A stretch of DNA of 64,000 nt from NCBI RefSeq assembly GCF_946998835.1, contig NZ_CAMQAZ010000001.1:62001-126000 (forward strand), read 5' to 3'. Positions 53,145 through 62,503 of this stretch are shown in pieces. The stretch comes from an uncultured Corynebacterium sp. GTDB taxonomy: Bacteria > Actinomycetota > Actinomycetes > Mycobacteriales > Mycobacteriaceae. Position numbers and translations under genes: made by a program. The notes beneath the pieces were generated by a model. It made no database searches and was not told the origin of the DNA. It saw only the letters and a list, made by a program, of their open reading frames with translations. Numbering within the stretch: the stretch's first letter is position 1; every line of letters starts with the position of its first letter.

Positions 53145-56100
53145 CAGCTGGCCTCCTGATCACCAGCAGGGTCCAACCAACCCAGCTGAACAATTTGCGG
53201 GTTCTGACCGTGCGCTATCCAATAGCCACGCCCTGGCGGCTGCTCGCAGGGCTTCACGCCCACAATCGGGCCGTCATCGCGCGTGCCATCCATGACAAAG
53301 ACGCTGGCACCCTGGTCTTTCACCACACCCATGACGGGGTCGTGAAGGGAACGCAATGCGCCACTGATTCGGCGGGCGAAAAAGATATTGAGTCCGATGT
53401 CGGCCGCATGGGCGATGACTTCTGCCAGCGGCAGCAAAGGGTTGCCCCGAGAACTGGCCACCAGGTCGTAGTCGTCCACGATGACATTAATGGTTGGGCC
53501 GCTCCACCAATTTCGGGCCTTTAACTGTGCCGGTGTGATGTCCGACTGTGGGAGGCGTGCTTTCAGAACCTCCGCAAGCTCAGCCAACATGGGCGTCGCC
53601 ACAGCTGCCGAGCCCGCATAGCCGGCTAACCGCGCTTCCGGCACGGCCTCCATCAGCCCCCGGCGGTAGTCGATCACGACAAATTTCGAGTCCGACTGAG
53701 AGTAGCGGAGCTGGTGAATAATGCCCCGCAACGCAGCGGTTCTGCCGCTGCCCGCCGACCCATAAATTAACAGGTGACGGTCCTTTTCCGGATGGAATAC
53801 CACCGCTCCCAATCCAGCTTCTTCCAGACCTACGGAAATTGCGCCCCTCGTCGCAGCCGCCGGACGGGGCAACCGCGCAATGTCAATCCGCCGCGGCAGC
53901 AACTGAAGCTTGGGCGCCTGCTCACCGGGCGGCGCTTCCTCCGCAATTCGCTTGGTGTCCGCTGCACCACTGAGAGCTACCAACATCGCGAACCCGCCCG
54001 GCGCGACTCCACGTCCCGGACTCTCCGGCACTAGCTCCGCCGCCTTGCGATCAATCATCGAATCCATCGACTCCGCCTGCCGCAGCTCGATGCGAGTACC
54101 AATCAAGTCGCGAACGGTGGGTCGCATGTCGGTCCACCTATAGGCAGTAAGAATGACGTGAATGCCCACGGCGAGGCCATCTGCAATTAGCGCCTGCGCA
54201 TCATCGCTCAGCGTCGGAAACTCCGTCTTGAATGCGCCCCAGCCGTCAATGACCAAGACCGAATCAGCCTGTCCCGCTGCCCGCGCCGCTTCCGGCGACA
54301 GCCAACCGTTGGTACGAAAGAGCTGTTCCCGACGGCTTACTTCACGACGCAGAAAACCAATCGTGCGGCGAATCAGTTCCTCGTCTCCGCGGTGTGCGAC
54401 CGATGCCACATGCGGCAGCTCAGCCAGGTCACTCAGGCCACCCGCACCGCAGTCTATGATGTAAAAATGCAGGTCACGGGCGCTGATGCCGTCGGCAAGC
54501 GCGAGTACCGCCGTGCGCGTGGCAGTGGTCTTGCCAGACCGCGGCGACCCGACAATCGCCACGTGCCCACCGGTTGTGCGCAAATCAATGCGCAATGGAT
54601 CCTGCCGTTGGAACAGCGGTTTGTCCACTAACCCAATTACGCCCGTCAAACGTTGCCGAGGCTTCTGCTCGTCGCGCTGAAGCTCGATGGACTCCGGCAG
54701 CGGCGGCAACCATACCCGATGCGCACGTGCTGTTACATGCTTCAACGCCTCCACAACAGCTCCGAGGACCGTTTGCTCCGATGTCTGCGCAGGCAGGTCC
54801 GGCGTTCCATCACCGCTTGACGACGCTCCGAAAACCTCCCGCGCCCAATTTTCGGCGGTAAATTCAACGACAGTCGCGACATGTCCCTGCAGTCCCAGCC
54901 CCTGCTCTGCCGGTATCGCCGCAGCGTCCGTGGCCCGCGCGTTAACTACCGGACCGGAAACATACGCCGACCGAAACCGCACCGGCTCTGCGGCAGCGGA
55001 CTTGATATACCCAATGCCGGGAATTGCCGGAAGATGATAGGCGTCAGGCACACCCAGCACACTGCGCGATTCCGCGACAGAGAAGGTTTTCAGACCAATG
55101 CGGTAGGAAAGATGGCTTTCCAGACCGCGCAAACGGCCTTCCTCCAAACGCTGACTGGCCAGCAGCAAGTGCATATGCAAACTGCGCCCCAACCGCCCAA
55201 TTGCGACAAAGAGCTCAGCGAATTCCGGGCGAGCAGACAACAACTCCGAAAACTCATCCACAACAATCAACAGCGCAGGCATGGGCGGCGCATCAATCTG
55301 CCCGGAGCGCCGGGCTTCCTCGTAATCGCTGACTCCGGCGAAATTACCCGCAGTGCGCAGTTGCTCTTGGCGCCGCGTCATCTCACCACGCAGCGCAGCC
55401 TCCATGCGGTTGACCAGGATAAGCTCCTGCTCCAGGTTGGTAATGACCGCGGAGACATGCGGCAATTGATCGAGCCCCAGGAACGTCGCACCACCTTTGA
55501 AGTCCACCAACACAAAGTTGAGCTGGTCCGGACTGTGCGTGGCGGCAAGCCCCACCACTGTCGTCCGGAGAAATTCCGATTTGCCCGATCCTGTAGCACC
55601 TACGCACAGCCCATGTGGCCCCATGCCGCCCTCGGCGTTTTCCTTAAAATCCAGATACACCGGCGCGCCGTCATCACCGGCACCAACAGGAATGCGCAGA
55701 CGTGCGCTGCCATAACGCGGTCGGTAACGCAATGTCGACGGTGGCGGGTACAGACCGAGCTCTTCCATCACCGGATCTTCCGAGGTCGTATCGGTACCAT
55801 CCGCGTTTGCTCGCTTTTCGAAGCGCGCCAAGCTCCGCCCGAGCACCTCCGCCTCCGCCAGACTCAATTGGTCTGGCACACCAATCTCTTCCCTCCCGGA
55901 CGCGGTTTCTGCATGCACTGTGGTATCTGAGACAACCAAAGCGATGCCATGGTGCACAGCCGCCTCCCACAGCATTGACTGTGCCTCCACAGCGGACAGC
56001 AAAACTATCGAGGTCTCAGACCCCGCCGCATCAAAGATTGGCGCCAGTTCAGTGACATCAAGCTGCTCGCTCGAATCCGCCAGTACAATCAACACCGCAG

Positions 56101-56977
56101 CTGGCAGAGTATCCATTGCTGTGAGCAGCTCGACGAGTTGCTCACAGGTCTCCGCCCGCAACCGCGCCGGACCGCAGGCATCGGTGACTGTGGGGTGCGC
56201 GTGATGCGGCACCCATTTCAGCCACTCCCACTCATCCCCCACCACTGCGATCAGACAATCCTCTGGATGATGCAACGCGGCCGCTTGCCCCACGATCGCT
56301 CGCGCCAACCCCTGCGCTGCGGAACCTCCCGTGAGCGCAACGATGTCAAAAGCCGTCACATCTATGGCAAAGGGCACCGCCTCAACCTGACGAGCCGAAC
56401 GAATCACTTCCCGCAACGCCACCGCGGAGACCGGATCCAATTTCTCCGGCGCCGGAATCGCCGGCGGTGTCACAGGCGTTGCGGGCTGCTGCGTTGCCAC
56501 CCCAATGCGCAGCTGCAAGAAATCCGAGTCCCCCTTGCGACGTTCACACGCCCGTCCCGTCTCTCCCAATTGCCACAGTGTTCCGGGCCGCGGATGGGTA
56601 AACTGCGCCGATTCACGCTGCATCCTCGCGGCTTTCCCCACGGCCCGACGAATGCTGGACAAGTGCCGTTGATAGTCCTTGCGCGCCGGTGCTATGTCCT
56701 TGCTCCCCGCCCCTGTCGATACCATCATGCCTACGGTGGAAAAGACCATCATCAGCGGAAACATAAACGACATTGGGTTGCGTCCCATTCCTGAGACAAA
56801 CATCAACACCACCATGCCGACCACCGCCACGACCATCACCAATGGCATGAGTGCACGCATCAGCGGCACCGACTGTGGCTCCGGTGCCTCCGGTGGCACA
56901 TCCGGCGCAATCGTGCCCGTCATAGGCTGCGGCCCAGTTTTTCGGGTACCCGGAATCTCCGTCTGTGCACTTGTCAC
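53144..56977 (-). CDS. eccC: ESX-4 secretion ATPase EccC (FtsK/SpoIIIE type)
   Basis: 1277-residue motor of the ESX-4 secretion machine, recognising WXG100 partners and driving export. Two transmembrane helices lie at ~40-60 and ~67-87. Three ATPase modules follow: the first with Walker A GATGSGKS (460-467) and LNFVLVDFKGG; the second GSPRSGKT (810-817); the third GSAGSGRT (1073-1080), where the Walker lysine is arginine. Translation starts at GTG 56977 directly after GGGGGGATTTTT. Divergent from eccD across a 219-base gap that holds both promoters and no other gene. Confidence 0.95.
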   Translation of the reverse strand: MTSAQTEIPGTRKTGPQPMTGTIAPDVPPEAPEPQSVPLMRALMPLVMVVAVVGMVVLMFVSGMGRNPMSFMFPLMMVFSTVGMMVSTGAGSKDIAPARKDYQRHLSSIRRAVGKAARMQRESAQFTHPRPGTLWQLGETGRACERRKGDSDFLQLRIGVATQQPATPVTPPAIPAPEKLDPVSAVALREVIRSARQVEAVPFAIDVTAFDIVALTGGSAAQGLARAIVGQAAALHHPEDCLIAVVGDEWEWLKWVPHHAHPTVTDACGPARLRAETCEQLVELLTAMDTLPAAVLIVLADSSEQLDVTELAPIFDAAGSETSIVLLSAVEAQSMLWEAAVHHGIALVVSDTTVHAETASGREEIGVPDQLSLAEAEVLGRSLARFEKRANADGTDTTSEDPVMEELGLYPPPSTLRYRPRYGSARLRIPVGAGDDGAPVYLDFKENAEGGMGPHGLCVGATGSGKSEFLRTTVVGLAATHSPDQLNFVLVDFKGGATFLGLDQLPHVSAVITNLEQELILVNRMEAALRGEMTRRQEQLRTAGNFAGVSDYEEARRSGQIDAPPMPALLIVVDEFSELLSARPEFAELFVAIGRLGRSLHMHLLLASQRLEEGRLRGLESHLSYRIGLKTFSVAESRSVLGVPDAYHLPAIPGIGYIKSAAAEPVRFRSAYVSGPVVNARATDAAAIPAEQGLGLQGHVATVVEFTAENWAREVFGASSSGDGTPDLPAQTSEQTVLGAVVEALKHVTARAHRVWLPPLPESIELQRDEQKPRQRLTGVIGLVDKPLFQRQDPLRIDLRTTGGHVAIVGSPRSGKTTATRTAVLALADGISARDLHFYIIDCGAGGLSDLAELPHVASVAHRGDEELIRRTIGFLRREVSRREQLFRTNGWLSPEAARAAGQADSVLVIDGWGAFKTEFPTLSDDAQALIADGLAVGIHVILTAYRWTDMRPTVRDLIGTRIELRQAESMDSMIDRKAAELVPESPGRGVAPGGFAMLVALSGAADTKRIAEEAPPGEQAPKLQLLPRRIDIARLPRPAAATRGAISVGLEEAGLGAVVFHPEKDRHLLIYGSAGSGRTAALRGIIHQLRYSQSDSKFVVIDYRRGLMEAVPEARLAGYAGSAAVATPMLAELAEVLKARLPQSDITPAQLKARNWWSGPTINVIVDDYDLVASSRGNPLLPLAEVIAHAADIGLNIFFARRISGALRSLHDPVMGVVKDQGASVFVMDGTRDDGPIVGVKPCEQPPGRGYWIAHGQNPQIVQLGWLDPAGDQEAS

Positions 56978-57196
56978 AAAAATCCCCCCGGTTTTGTGTC
57001 GCCCCTTTTTTCACTCGACGGCCAATCCCCTGACCAATCGGTGTGCACACAGCTTAGACCACACCCCGGATTCGCGCAGCGGAAGAACGAAAATCTGAAG
57101 CCGGGGGCACGCGCGGTTGCTGCTCCGAGTAGCGCACCAAGGAGTTGTGCGACACTCTAGAAGCACTAAAGCATGCACTATTCATGGGGGAAATAC

Positions 57197-58588
57197 ATGC
57201 TGGGGGAACTCATTCGCGTGCGCATTGACGCCGCACACACGTCCGACGAAATCAGTCGCACACATGCAGATCTGGCACTTCCGACCAACGTTGCCATCGC
57301 CGCGCTCATACCTGATATCCTGCGCATTTTCGATATTGAAGTTGCAGATTATCCATTAGCTCAGTGGCAACTCCGGACCGCCACCGGCACAATCTTGCTT
57401 GCCGACGACACCCTGGACAAAGCCGGTATTTCTCCGGGTGAGCGTCTTGTTGTCATCAACGATCCGGGACCCGTGCCCACACCGCGAGTCTTCGATGCCG
57501 CCGATGCCATCACCGACACCGTCTATACCGATGGCATTGGCACCGCTGACCTCATCGTCGGCTGCACCGCCGCCGTCGTGGCCACAGTTTCAATCGCGGT
57601 GGCATCGCTGAGCTTGAGCAGCACCGATTCCACGTTGGCGGCAGCAATCAGCTTCATCGCGCTCTTGGCCGTCGCCGGCGGACTGCGCCTGGCCCTACTT
57701 CGTCATGCGAGAGCGGCGATTGCCACAGTTTTAGAGCTACAAGTGCTTATTCTGAGTGCCGCATCAGCGCTCAGCTTTGTCGGTTTCGAGCTGAACTACC
57801 TTCTCACAGGCTGGCCGCCGACAGCCGCCCTCGCCACAGCGTTTGCTGTCACCGGATCAATATTTCTCCTGCTCAAGAACCTCGATAGCAATAGCCGTAT
57901 GACTGCCACTTTGGGCGCAGCCAGCCTCAGCACGGCCGTGGTTTGCGGGAGCTACGCCACCACTGTCGCGTTTTCTCACAATCCGATCCAGTCAGGGGCA
58001 CTCACTGCGGCGTGTGCACTTACCCTGGCCCTGTTGGCACCTTCCATCGCGATTAAAGCGGCTGGCATTCGCGTACCAAAGGTCCCCGCTGCCGGCGAGA
58101 GCTTCGAGGACACTGAAACTCCTCAGATCTCCCACAACGCACCCAAGCGAGCCGGTTGGATTCTCGACGGCATCGTCTGCAGCAGCACCGGGAACCTCAG
58201 CATTTTCACCCTAATCGTGTTGTTTTCGGGCGACAGCACAAGTACGTGGTGGTCCTTGGGCATGGCTGTTGCCGCCATCGTTTTCTGCGCTATCCACTCC
58301 CGCGGGCATGCCAGAAAAGTTGCTGCCGCCAGCGCAGCTTTAGCCAGCCTGGTAATCGCCGTGGCAGTCGCCCTACAGCAGTGGTTCGAAGGAAATTGGC
58401 CAGTTGCTGCCGCCCTCGTCGTGCCAATGCTGGCAGCGACTGCCCTGGCGGCATTTCCAGCTTCCCGTATCTCTCCTACTACGCGCCGCATCGCCGAACT
58501 CACCGAGGCCTGCACCATCGCCGTAATTTTTCCCATCGCGGCCATCATTGCCGGGTTCCCCGAGTTCGTAAGTGGGTTCTTCCAGTGA
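57197..58588 (+). CDS. eccD: ESX-4 membrane channel subunit EccD
   Basis: 463-residue protein: an N-terminal ubiquitin-like YukD domain (ELIRVRIDAAHTSDEI to GERLVVINDPGP, residues 1-~95) and about eleven transmembrane helices. In type VII systems EccD dimers line the inner-membrane pore. The start at ATG 57197 is chosen for GGGGGAAATAC just before it; an ATG at 57173 is possible. Its stop overlaps the mycP GTG (TTCCAGTGA). Confidence 0.9.
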   Translation: MLGELIRVRIDAAHTSDEISRTHADLALPTNVAIAALIPDILRIFDIEVADYPLAQWQLRTATGTILLADDTLDKAGISPGERLVVINDPGPVPTPRVFDAADAITDTVYTDGIGTADLIVGCTAAVVATVSIAVASLSLSSTDSTLAAAISFIALLAVAGGLRLALLRHARAAIATVLELQVLILSAASALSFVGFELNYLLTGWPPTAALATAFAVTGSIFLLLKNLDSNSRMTATLGAASLSTAVVCGSYATTVAFSHNPIQSGALTAACALTLALLAPSIAIKAAGIRVPKVPAAGESFEDTETPQISHNAPKRAGWILDGIVCSSTGNLSIFTLIVLFSGDSTSTWWSLGMAVAAIVFCAIHSRGHARKVAAASAALASLVIAVAVALQQWFEGNWPVAAALVVPMLAATALAAFPASRISPTTRRIAELTEACTIAVIFPIAAIIAGFPEFVSGFFQ

Positions 58589-59832
58589 AAAAACCAACCG
58601 CAACAAGGGCCCGTATTGCCACCGCAACCGCCATTTCCACGCTGCTTATTTCCACGCTGGCTACAACCACTTCAATCGCACCGTCAGGGCCCGCACCGAT
58701 AGCGGCCGCCCAAAACAGCGATAACTGTGTAGCCACCATGTTGTCGTCGGAAAGCGCGCTCCACGAACCGACAGTGGCCGAAAAGACGCTTCATTATCGC
58801 CAGGCGTGGCAACTGACGACGGGCGCGGGAATCACAGTAGCCGTGATTGATACCGGAGTTTCGCCAAACGAGCGACTCGGCGAAGTTAGCGACGGCGGCG
58901 ATTTTGTCGAGAACAACAGCGGACTGGTGGATTGCGACGGACATGGCACGCTGGTGGCCGGAATCATTGCAGGCAAACCGGGAAATGACAGCTTTGCGGG
59001 CCTGGCGCCCGGCGCGCAGGTGCTGTCGATAAGGCAAACGGCCGATGGTACGGGCAATTTGGAATCCCTGGCAGAAGCCATCGACAAGGCGATAGCCGAG
59101 GGGGCGAAAGTCATCAATATTTCGCTAACCTCGTGTGCCCTGGGCGACACGATGCCCCACGGTGCAGCAGCAGTTGCCGACAGCGTGGCACGAGCAGAAG
59201 TCTCCGGCGCTGTCGTAGTCGCAGCAGCGGGCAATAAAGGCAACAACTGCCAGGAGGGGTCGGTGGCATGGCCTGCGGTGTTGCCGGAAGTCATTGCCGT
59301 ATCAGCGGTGCAATTCGATGAGGCAGGGCAGCCTCAACCCGCAGAATATGCGATTACTGGACCATGGGTGGACATCTCAGCTCCCGGCGGACCTGTGCTC
59401 GGCCCCGACCCGCGCACTCCTACTGGGCTCATCGACCGCTACCTAGTCGGATCCGGCGACAACACCCGTGCGCAGCAGATCGCTGGCACCAGCTTTGCCA
59501 CGCCCACGGTGTCTGGCACAGCTGCTCTGCTGCTGGCACGAAACCCAGAGCTCTCACCGCAGCAAGTACGCGACATCATTGTCAACTCTGCGAGTCCGAT
59601 TAGCTCCGGACTTGGCCTTGGCCGCGGCATTATCGCGCCATACGACGCGTTGATGTGGACAACCGCCGATACCGTCGCTCAGCGTGACACCAATCCCGCA
59701 ATGGCCCCGGCCCCGGCGGATCCGCTCTCCCCACAGCAGCGCAACGCACCACTACGTGCGACCGGGCTGCTGCTGGTGTGCGTCCTCGGGCTAGGGGCCT
59801 GGCTGCTCTTGCGCCCGGAACAGCGGACCTAG
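58585..59832 (+). CDS. mycP: Mycosin MycP, type VII serine protease
   Basis: 415-residue subtilisin-like (S8) protease, anchored at the C-terminus, that caps and stabilises the ESX machine on the outer face. Triad: Asp89 (VIDTG), His120 (DGHGT), Ser303 (GTSFATP), with the oxyanion Asn217 (AAGNKGN). A signal peptide precedes residue ~42 (IAAAQNS) and a transmembrane helix lies near 388-410 (LLLVCVLGLGAWLLL). Start at GTG 58585, embedded in the eccD stop. The last 42 bases overlap the convergent eccB. Confidence 0.93.
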   Translation: MKKPTATRARIATATAISTLLISTLATTTSIAPSGPAPIAAAQNSDNCVATMLSSESALHEPTVAEKTLHYRQAWQLTTGAGITVAVIDTGVSPNERLGEVSDGGDFVENNSGLVDCDGHGTLVAGIIAGKPGNDSFAGLAPGAQVLSIRQTADGTGNLESLAEAIDKAIAEGAKVINISLTSCALGDTMPHGAAAVADSVARAEVSGAVVVAAAGNKGNNCQEGSVAWPAVLPEVIAVSAVQFDEAGQPQPAEYAITGPWVDISAPGGPVLGPDPRTPTGLIDRYLVGSGDNTRAQQIAGTSFATPTVSGTAALLLARNPELSPQQVRDIIVNSASPISSGLGLGRGIIAPYDALMWTTADTVAQRDTNPAMAPAPADPLSPQQRNAPLRATGLLLVCVLGLGAWLLLRPEQRT

Positions 59833-61209
59833 GGCTGCCTTTCTGCTCAGCTCAGGCCCGCCCCGCAACGCTGCCAGAACTTCCCACTCAACAAGCCGCG
59901 TACCGCCGTCATCGGTACTGCTCGATTCGTTAAAACCGAGGGCGGCCAGCGTTGTTCGGTCATGTACTGCAAAGCGCATTCCCTCCGGCGAAATAATATG
60001 CACCGCACCGTTAACGCTCACCGCAACGGAATTGCGCTCCCTGCTTCGAGCATCCACGAAACCATCGACCGCCACCCCTGGACCATCCGCATGCGGATAA
60101 TCCGCACGGCGGCCCTCCGGGGCATGCTGTGACCACTGCACGAGCGCCTGGGATAGTCCAGCTACCCTTCCGGCACACAACCATCCATCACTATCGGCAA
60201 AATCCAGCGATTCTTCAGGCAGCCCCTGCACTACCGGCGCAGTCGCAACGGGGATATCGGCAAGCTGACTCTCGCTGGCCTGCATAATCGGGCTATGCGC
60301 AGCGAACAGTTCCCCTAGCACCGGTGAGAGAGTCGCGGCACCGTCGTCAAGCATGACGACGCGACGCTGTCCCACCTCAATCACGTTGCCCACAGTGTCG
60401 AATGGTGCGGGAAAGTGCGTAGGCGCACCGTGATTCGGGATAGCAGGCGTGGCCAAAGCGGAGACTTCCGGAATTGCCCTGAGCAGTGCCGGGCTGACAG
60501 GCCGGACAGTCGCCTGTTCCAACCCCAGCGCTCGGGACACAGCGGCGTGCTCAGGATGATTGGGATTCAATCGCGACCGAAAACCCTGCGTAATCAACCA
60601 AAGACTTTTCCCATCGGTGACGACCGCATTGTCAGAGCGAGCTTTGGCGAGCTGCTGAGCCTCCACCTCCACTTCTTCGAGGCGCACAACCGACTCCGCC
60701 ACAACCCGCGGCTGCCCGAGGTCCTGAACTGTGCGTTCACACAAAGACAGAGCCAGCTCGGTCGCCTGCGCAACCCCGGAACCCCGCTGCATCATCGGAA
60801 CTGTCGGCGCGCCCTCGATGCCAATGCCGAAACCGATCTCCTCGTCGTCGAGCTCACTGCTGCGCACCCGCTTCGGCTCAGCGGGGTTGCCCAAAACCAA
60901 CCGCGCCGAAGCGAGATTGGCAACCGGATGCAGTCGGCCATTGACACGCACATGCAGGCTCTCTGAACCTGCCACAACAACTAGCGGCTCATTGTGGCTG
61001 GAGCCGCCCTGTGGTCTTACCAAAGACAGCACAGCTGTGCCTGCAGCCAGCAAAACCACCAGCGTGCAGCCAATAAATAGTGCTCGCGTACGAGTGCGTA
61101 ATGGATCGTGCAACATTCGTGAATCAGCACGCACAAGAGCGTGCTCAATCCTCCGAACCAAAAATCGATGACCGCTGACCTGGCTAGGCGTAGTCGGCGT
61201 ACGTGGCAT
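59791..61209 (-). CDS. eccB: ESX-4 subunit EccB
   Basis: 472-residue single-pass protein of the ESX core. The basic cytoplasmic N-terminus contains TPSQVSGHRFLVRRIEHALVR, the classic EccB start, then a transmembrane helix at ~45-63 and the periplasmic repeats around a central core (EPLVVVAGSESLHVRVNGRLHPVANLASARLVLG). EccB forms the base of the extracytoplasmic part of the complex. It is divergent from the eccE-like gene, both having G-rich leaders. Confidence 0.92.
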   Translation of the reverse strand: MPRTPTTPSQVSGHRFLVRRIEHALVRADSRMLHDPLRTRTRALFIGCTLVVLLAAGTAVLSLVRPQGGSSHNEPLVVVAGSESLHVRVNGRLHPVANLASARLVLGNPAEPKRVRSSELDDEEIGFGIGIEGAPTVPMMQRGSGVAQATELALSLCERTVQDLGQPRVVAESVVRLEEVEVEAQQLAKARSDNAVVTDGKSLWLITQGFRSRLNPNHPEHAAVSRALGLEQATVRPVSPALLRAIPEVSALATPAIPNHGAPTHFPAPFDTVGNVIEVGQRRVVMLDDGAATLSPVLGELFAAHSPIMQASESQLADIPVATAPVVQGLPEESLDFADSDGWLCAGRVAGLSQALVQWSQHAPEGRRADYPHADGPGVAVDGFVDARSRERNSVAVSVNGAVHIISPEGMRFAVHDRTTLAALGFNESSSTDDGGTRLVEWEVLAALRGGPELSRKAALGPLFRAQEQPGP

Positions 61210-61215
61210 GAGTCT

Positions 61216-61315
61216 CCCCCAAAACTATTCCCCCAAAAATCCCTCCCCTGCAGAGTAAGCCAGGTCACGCTACTGTGCGACCAGGGGGAATTTTGTTGGG
61301 GAACATGTTGGGGGG
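61216..61315. promoter_or_regulatory. Divergent G-tract leaders of eccB and eccE
   Basis: On the minus strand before eccB are runs of G: GGGG and GGG (61241-61248), GGGGG (61230-61234) and GGGGG (61216-61220). On the plus strand before eccE are GGGGG (61284-61288), GGGG (61298-61301) and GGGGGG (61310-61315). The last run on each side stands 6-9 bases before the ATG, where a ribosome site belongs. The eccB set of four runs could form a G-quadruplex. Confidence 0.6.
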
Positions 61316-61324
61316 ATTATTCTC

Positions 61325-62503
61325 ATGACCCTGTCGTTATTACTGCTCACCACGGCAGTCATCATCGCAATAGGAGCGCATATACCGGTTCACGGCCGCA
61401 GCATACGCGACCGCCTGCGTCACACCGAGCACGGCACACTCATCGGGCTGCGTCTCACGCCAGGTCTGCGCAGCCACATAAGCTCTGCGGATATCGTCGC
61501 GCTTGCCGACGACAGCCCGGTGCCCCTCGACGCGCTGTGCTTCTATCACGTAATGCCAGACATCCGCGGAGAGTATGCACACCGCTACTTTCGAGCAGCC
61601 GAACGCTACGGTGCTACTCCCGGGGCTTGGACACATCTGGTGGTAACTCTTCCGGATGAGGCCTCGGAAACCCAAGCTCTGGACTTTCTGCTCCACCGGC
61701 TGGGGCTGCTCGGTATTCGTGCACGACCATTAACCGAGCATGAGTGCGCTCTGACCATCAGCACGCAAGAGTTGGTCCAGCTGCGCCGCACCGGGCACTC
61801 TGATCATGTGGCGGCGCTGGGGCGCAAACCGCACCTGTGGTTGAGCCGACACCGAGATATCGCTATTACCAGCGGCCCGGCACAGGTCATCGGGGTTGGC
61901 AGTAGCGGCCAAACGGTGACCATGTGCCCCGCGAACCTACCTCGGCTCGAGGTTCAATGTGATGCCCAGAACGCTTGTGAGTTACTCATCGGGATGCTGT
62001 GCCTCGGCTACCGAGTAGGAATCCGAACGTCTCAACCACGGTTGTTCTCAGTAGCCCTGGAGCTAGGCGCCGTACTTCTCACTCGGGCTGGTGACACTAC
62101 CGTCGACGTGATTGTTTTCGAGGACTACGAACCCGACCTATACACAGGTATTGCACGCATCATTCACGTCAACCGCGCGGATACAGGGCGCAAGGCGGAC
62201 TCTCCCACGGCGTTGTCGACATCGTGTCCCTGTCTGATTATGGGGGAATTCACCTGGACACTATCAACCGCCCGCAACAGCGTTGAGCTACAGCCCTTGG
62301 CCCTGCGCCCGGCTACTGGTTCAATGCCGGCTACTGGTTCAATCCCGGAATCAATTGGCCGAGCTCGGGCAGGCCACCCGGCGCCGGGAAGGCACCAGGC
62401 GCGCCCGGAGCAGCAGGCCCATCTGGCGCGCCAATTTCCTGGTTACCAGGCTGGCCATCCGCCCCGGGAAGAACGTCCTCCTTCGGCATCTTTGCACCGA
62501 TGA
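61325..62503 (+). CDS. eccE: EccE-like ESX-4 subunit
   Basis: 392-residue protein with one N-terminal transmembrane segment (SLLLLTTAVIIAIGAHIPV) and a soluble alpha/beta domain. I call it EccE from position, topology and size; sequence motifs are weak. Mycobacterial ESX-4 of M. tuberculosis lacks EccE, but other actinobacterial ESX-4 loci have it. Residues ~330-392 (SMPATGSIPESIGRARAGHPAPG and on) are low-complexity and lie antisense to the end of the convergent lipoprotein gene; 173 bases overlap. A frame ending earlier may be ancestral. Confidence 0.7.
   Translation: MTLSLLLLTTAVIIAIGAHIPVHGRSIRDRLRHTEHGTLIGLRLTPGLRSHISSADIVALADDSPVPLDALCFYHVMPDIRGEYAHRYFRAAERYGATPGAWTHLVVTLPDEASETQALDFLLHRLGLLGIRARPLTEHECALTISTQELVQLRRTGHSDHVAALGRKPHLWLSRHRDIAITSGPAQVIGVGSSGQTVTMCPANLPRLEVQCDAQNACELLIGMLCLGYRVGIRTSQPRLFSVALELGAVLLTRAGDTTVDVIVFEDYEPDLYTGIARIIHVNRADTGRKADSPTALSTSCPCLIMGEFTWTLSTARNSVELQPLALRPATGSMPATGSIPESIGRARAGHPAPGRHQARPEQQAHLARQFPGYQAGHPPREERPPSASLHR
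62309..62344. repeat. 18-base tandem duplication at the eccE/lipoprotein 3' overlap
   Basis: CCGGCTACTGGTTCAATG (62309-62326) is repeated as CCGGCTACTGGTTCAATC (62327-62344). It adds six codons to eccE (ATGSMP-type repeat) and holds the stop codon of the lipoprotein gene on the other strand. Slippage at this point may explain the unusually long 3' overlap of the two genes. Confidence 0.75.
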
